This document shows positions 63,655 to 64,000 of a DNA stretch of 64,000 nt, one piece after another. The notes below the pieces were generated by a model. That model saw only the letters and a list, made by a program, of their open reading frames with translations. It ran no database searches and was not told the origin of the DNA. The first letter of the stretch is position 1. Each line of letters opens with the position of its first letter. The translations under genes were made by a program, and so were the position numbers. Source of the stretch: Cercospora beticola (Eukaryota; Ascomycota; Dothideomycetes; Mycosphaerellales; Mycosphaerellaceae); NCBI RefSeq assembly GCF_033473495.1, contig NC_088936.1, positions 4,340,001 through 4,404,000 of the forward strand, read 5' to 3'.

Positions 63655-64000
63655 ACGAAAGTCAGATAGTGCGAATTGTTTGAGTCGTAATGAAGTGGGC
63701 TTTGTACATAAGAGGAGAGGGACATGTGGCTTATAGGTGAGAGACATCGATGTTCAAGGTAGCTGTCGATATGTTTAGATTTGCGAACCGCGTATTGAAG
63801 TTTCATGATGGCGTTGTTGATGCGGTAAAGGAGCCGAACTGGTGGTGCGAGAGGAATAGCAGTCCGATTTAACTGATGAGATGCGGGATGAGTCTCAGCC
63901 ACATATATACCTGAGTCCACGGATCGTATACCTCGATTATCGCAGGGCTGCAAGACAGGCCAACGGTTTTGTGCCAGGAAGCTTACTGTCTGTCTGCCGT
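63655..64000. other. 3' flank at the window end, nothing recognised
   Basis: No ORF with a motif. The next gene lies beyond the window. Confidence 0.5.

Overview
The window is nuclear DNA from a filamentous ascomycete (Pezizomycotina). It looks like a Dothideomycete such as a Mycosphaerella relative, but that placement is inference from protein style rather than a search. The supporting signs are short 45-80 nt spliceosomal introns with GTRNGT donors and CTRAC-like branch points, high-GC third positions, HET, 2EXR and BTB family proteins, small secreted proteins, and fungal versions of TOR, VPS35, BRF1 and Etr1. I see no rRNA, complete tRNA, CRISPR array or intact transposon.

Layout. 0-4 kb: a six-exon aldo-keto reductase (minus strand), a small ORF with an in-frame stop, and a gene-poor tract with a cluster of AAGGCCTT palindromes. 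4-9 kb: a phiA-like secreted protein, a large P-loop GTPase of the SLIP-GC/DUF7605 type, and a small charged protein whose first coding exon is only the ATG. 9-14.6 kb: two disordered proteins of unknown function; the second is split over three reading frames. 14.8-18.5 kb: mitochondrial enoyl reductase Etr1, a coiled-coil protein and a BTB protein. 18.5-24 kb: a gene-poor island with a two-module cysteine-knot-like secreted protein and a ricin-B-type lectin, bracketed by two copies of a diverged direct repeat. 24-34.6 kb: BRF1, a VAO-type flavoprotein, a HET-domain protein, a class III CoA-transferase and a 2EXR-domain protein. 35-38 kb: a protein built on an 18-bp coding minisatellite and a Ser/Thr-rich secreted protein. 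38.7-64 kb: conserved housekeeping genes, namely retromer VPS35, mitoribosomal mL40, phosphoacetylglucosamine mutase, an amino-acid permease, a small CYSTM-like protein, the 2451-residue TOR kinase, the splicing factor U2SURP/SR140 (head-to-head with TOR) and a sarcosine/fructosyl-amine-oxidase-like flavoenzyme.

The genes do not form one pathway. Conserved genes with tight spacing on the right and at 24-26 kb alternate with accessory, repeat-bearing stretches at 1.5-4 kb, 18.5-24 kb and 34.6-38 kb. The most unusual items are the cysteine-rich duplication with both introns at the same point of the same cysteine codon, the ATG-only exon, the all-frames-open minisatellite gene, and the direct repeats around the secreted-protein/lectin island. 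Exon coordinates were worked out by hand from splice signals and reading-frame continuity; none is backed by transcripts.
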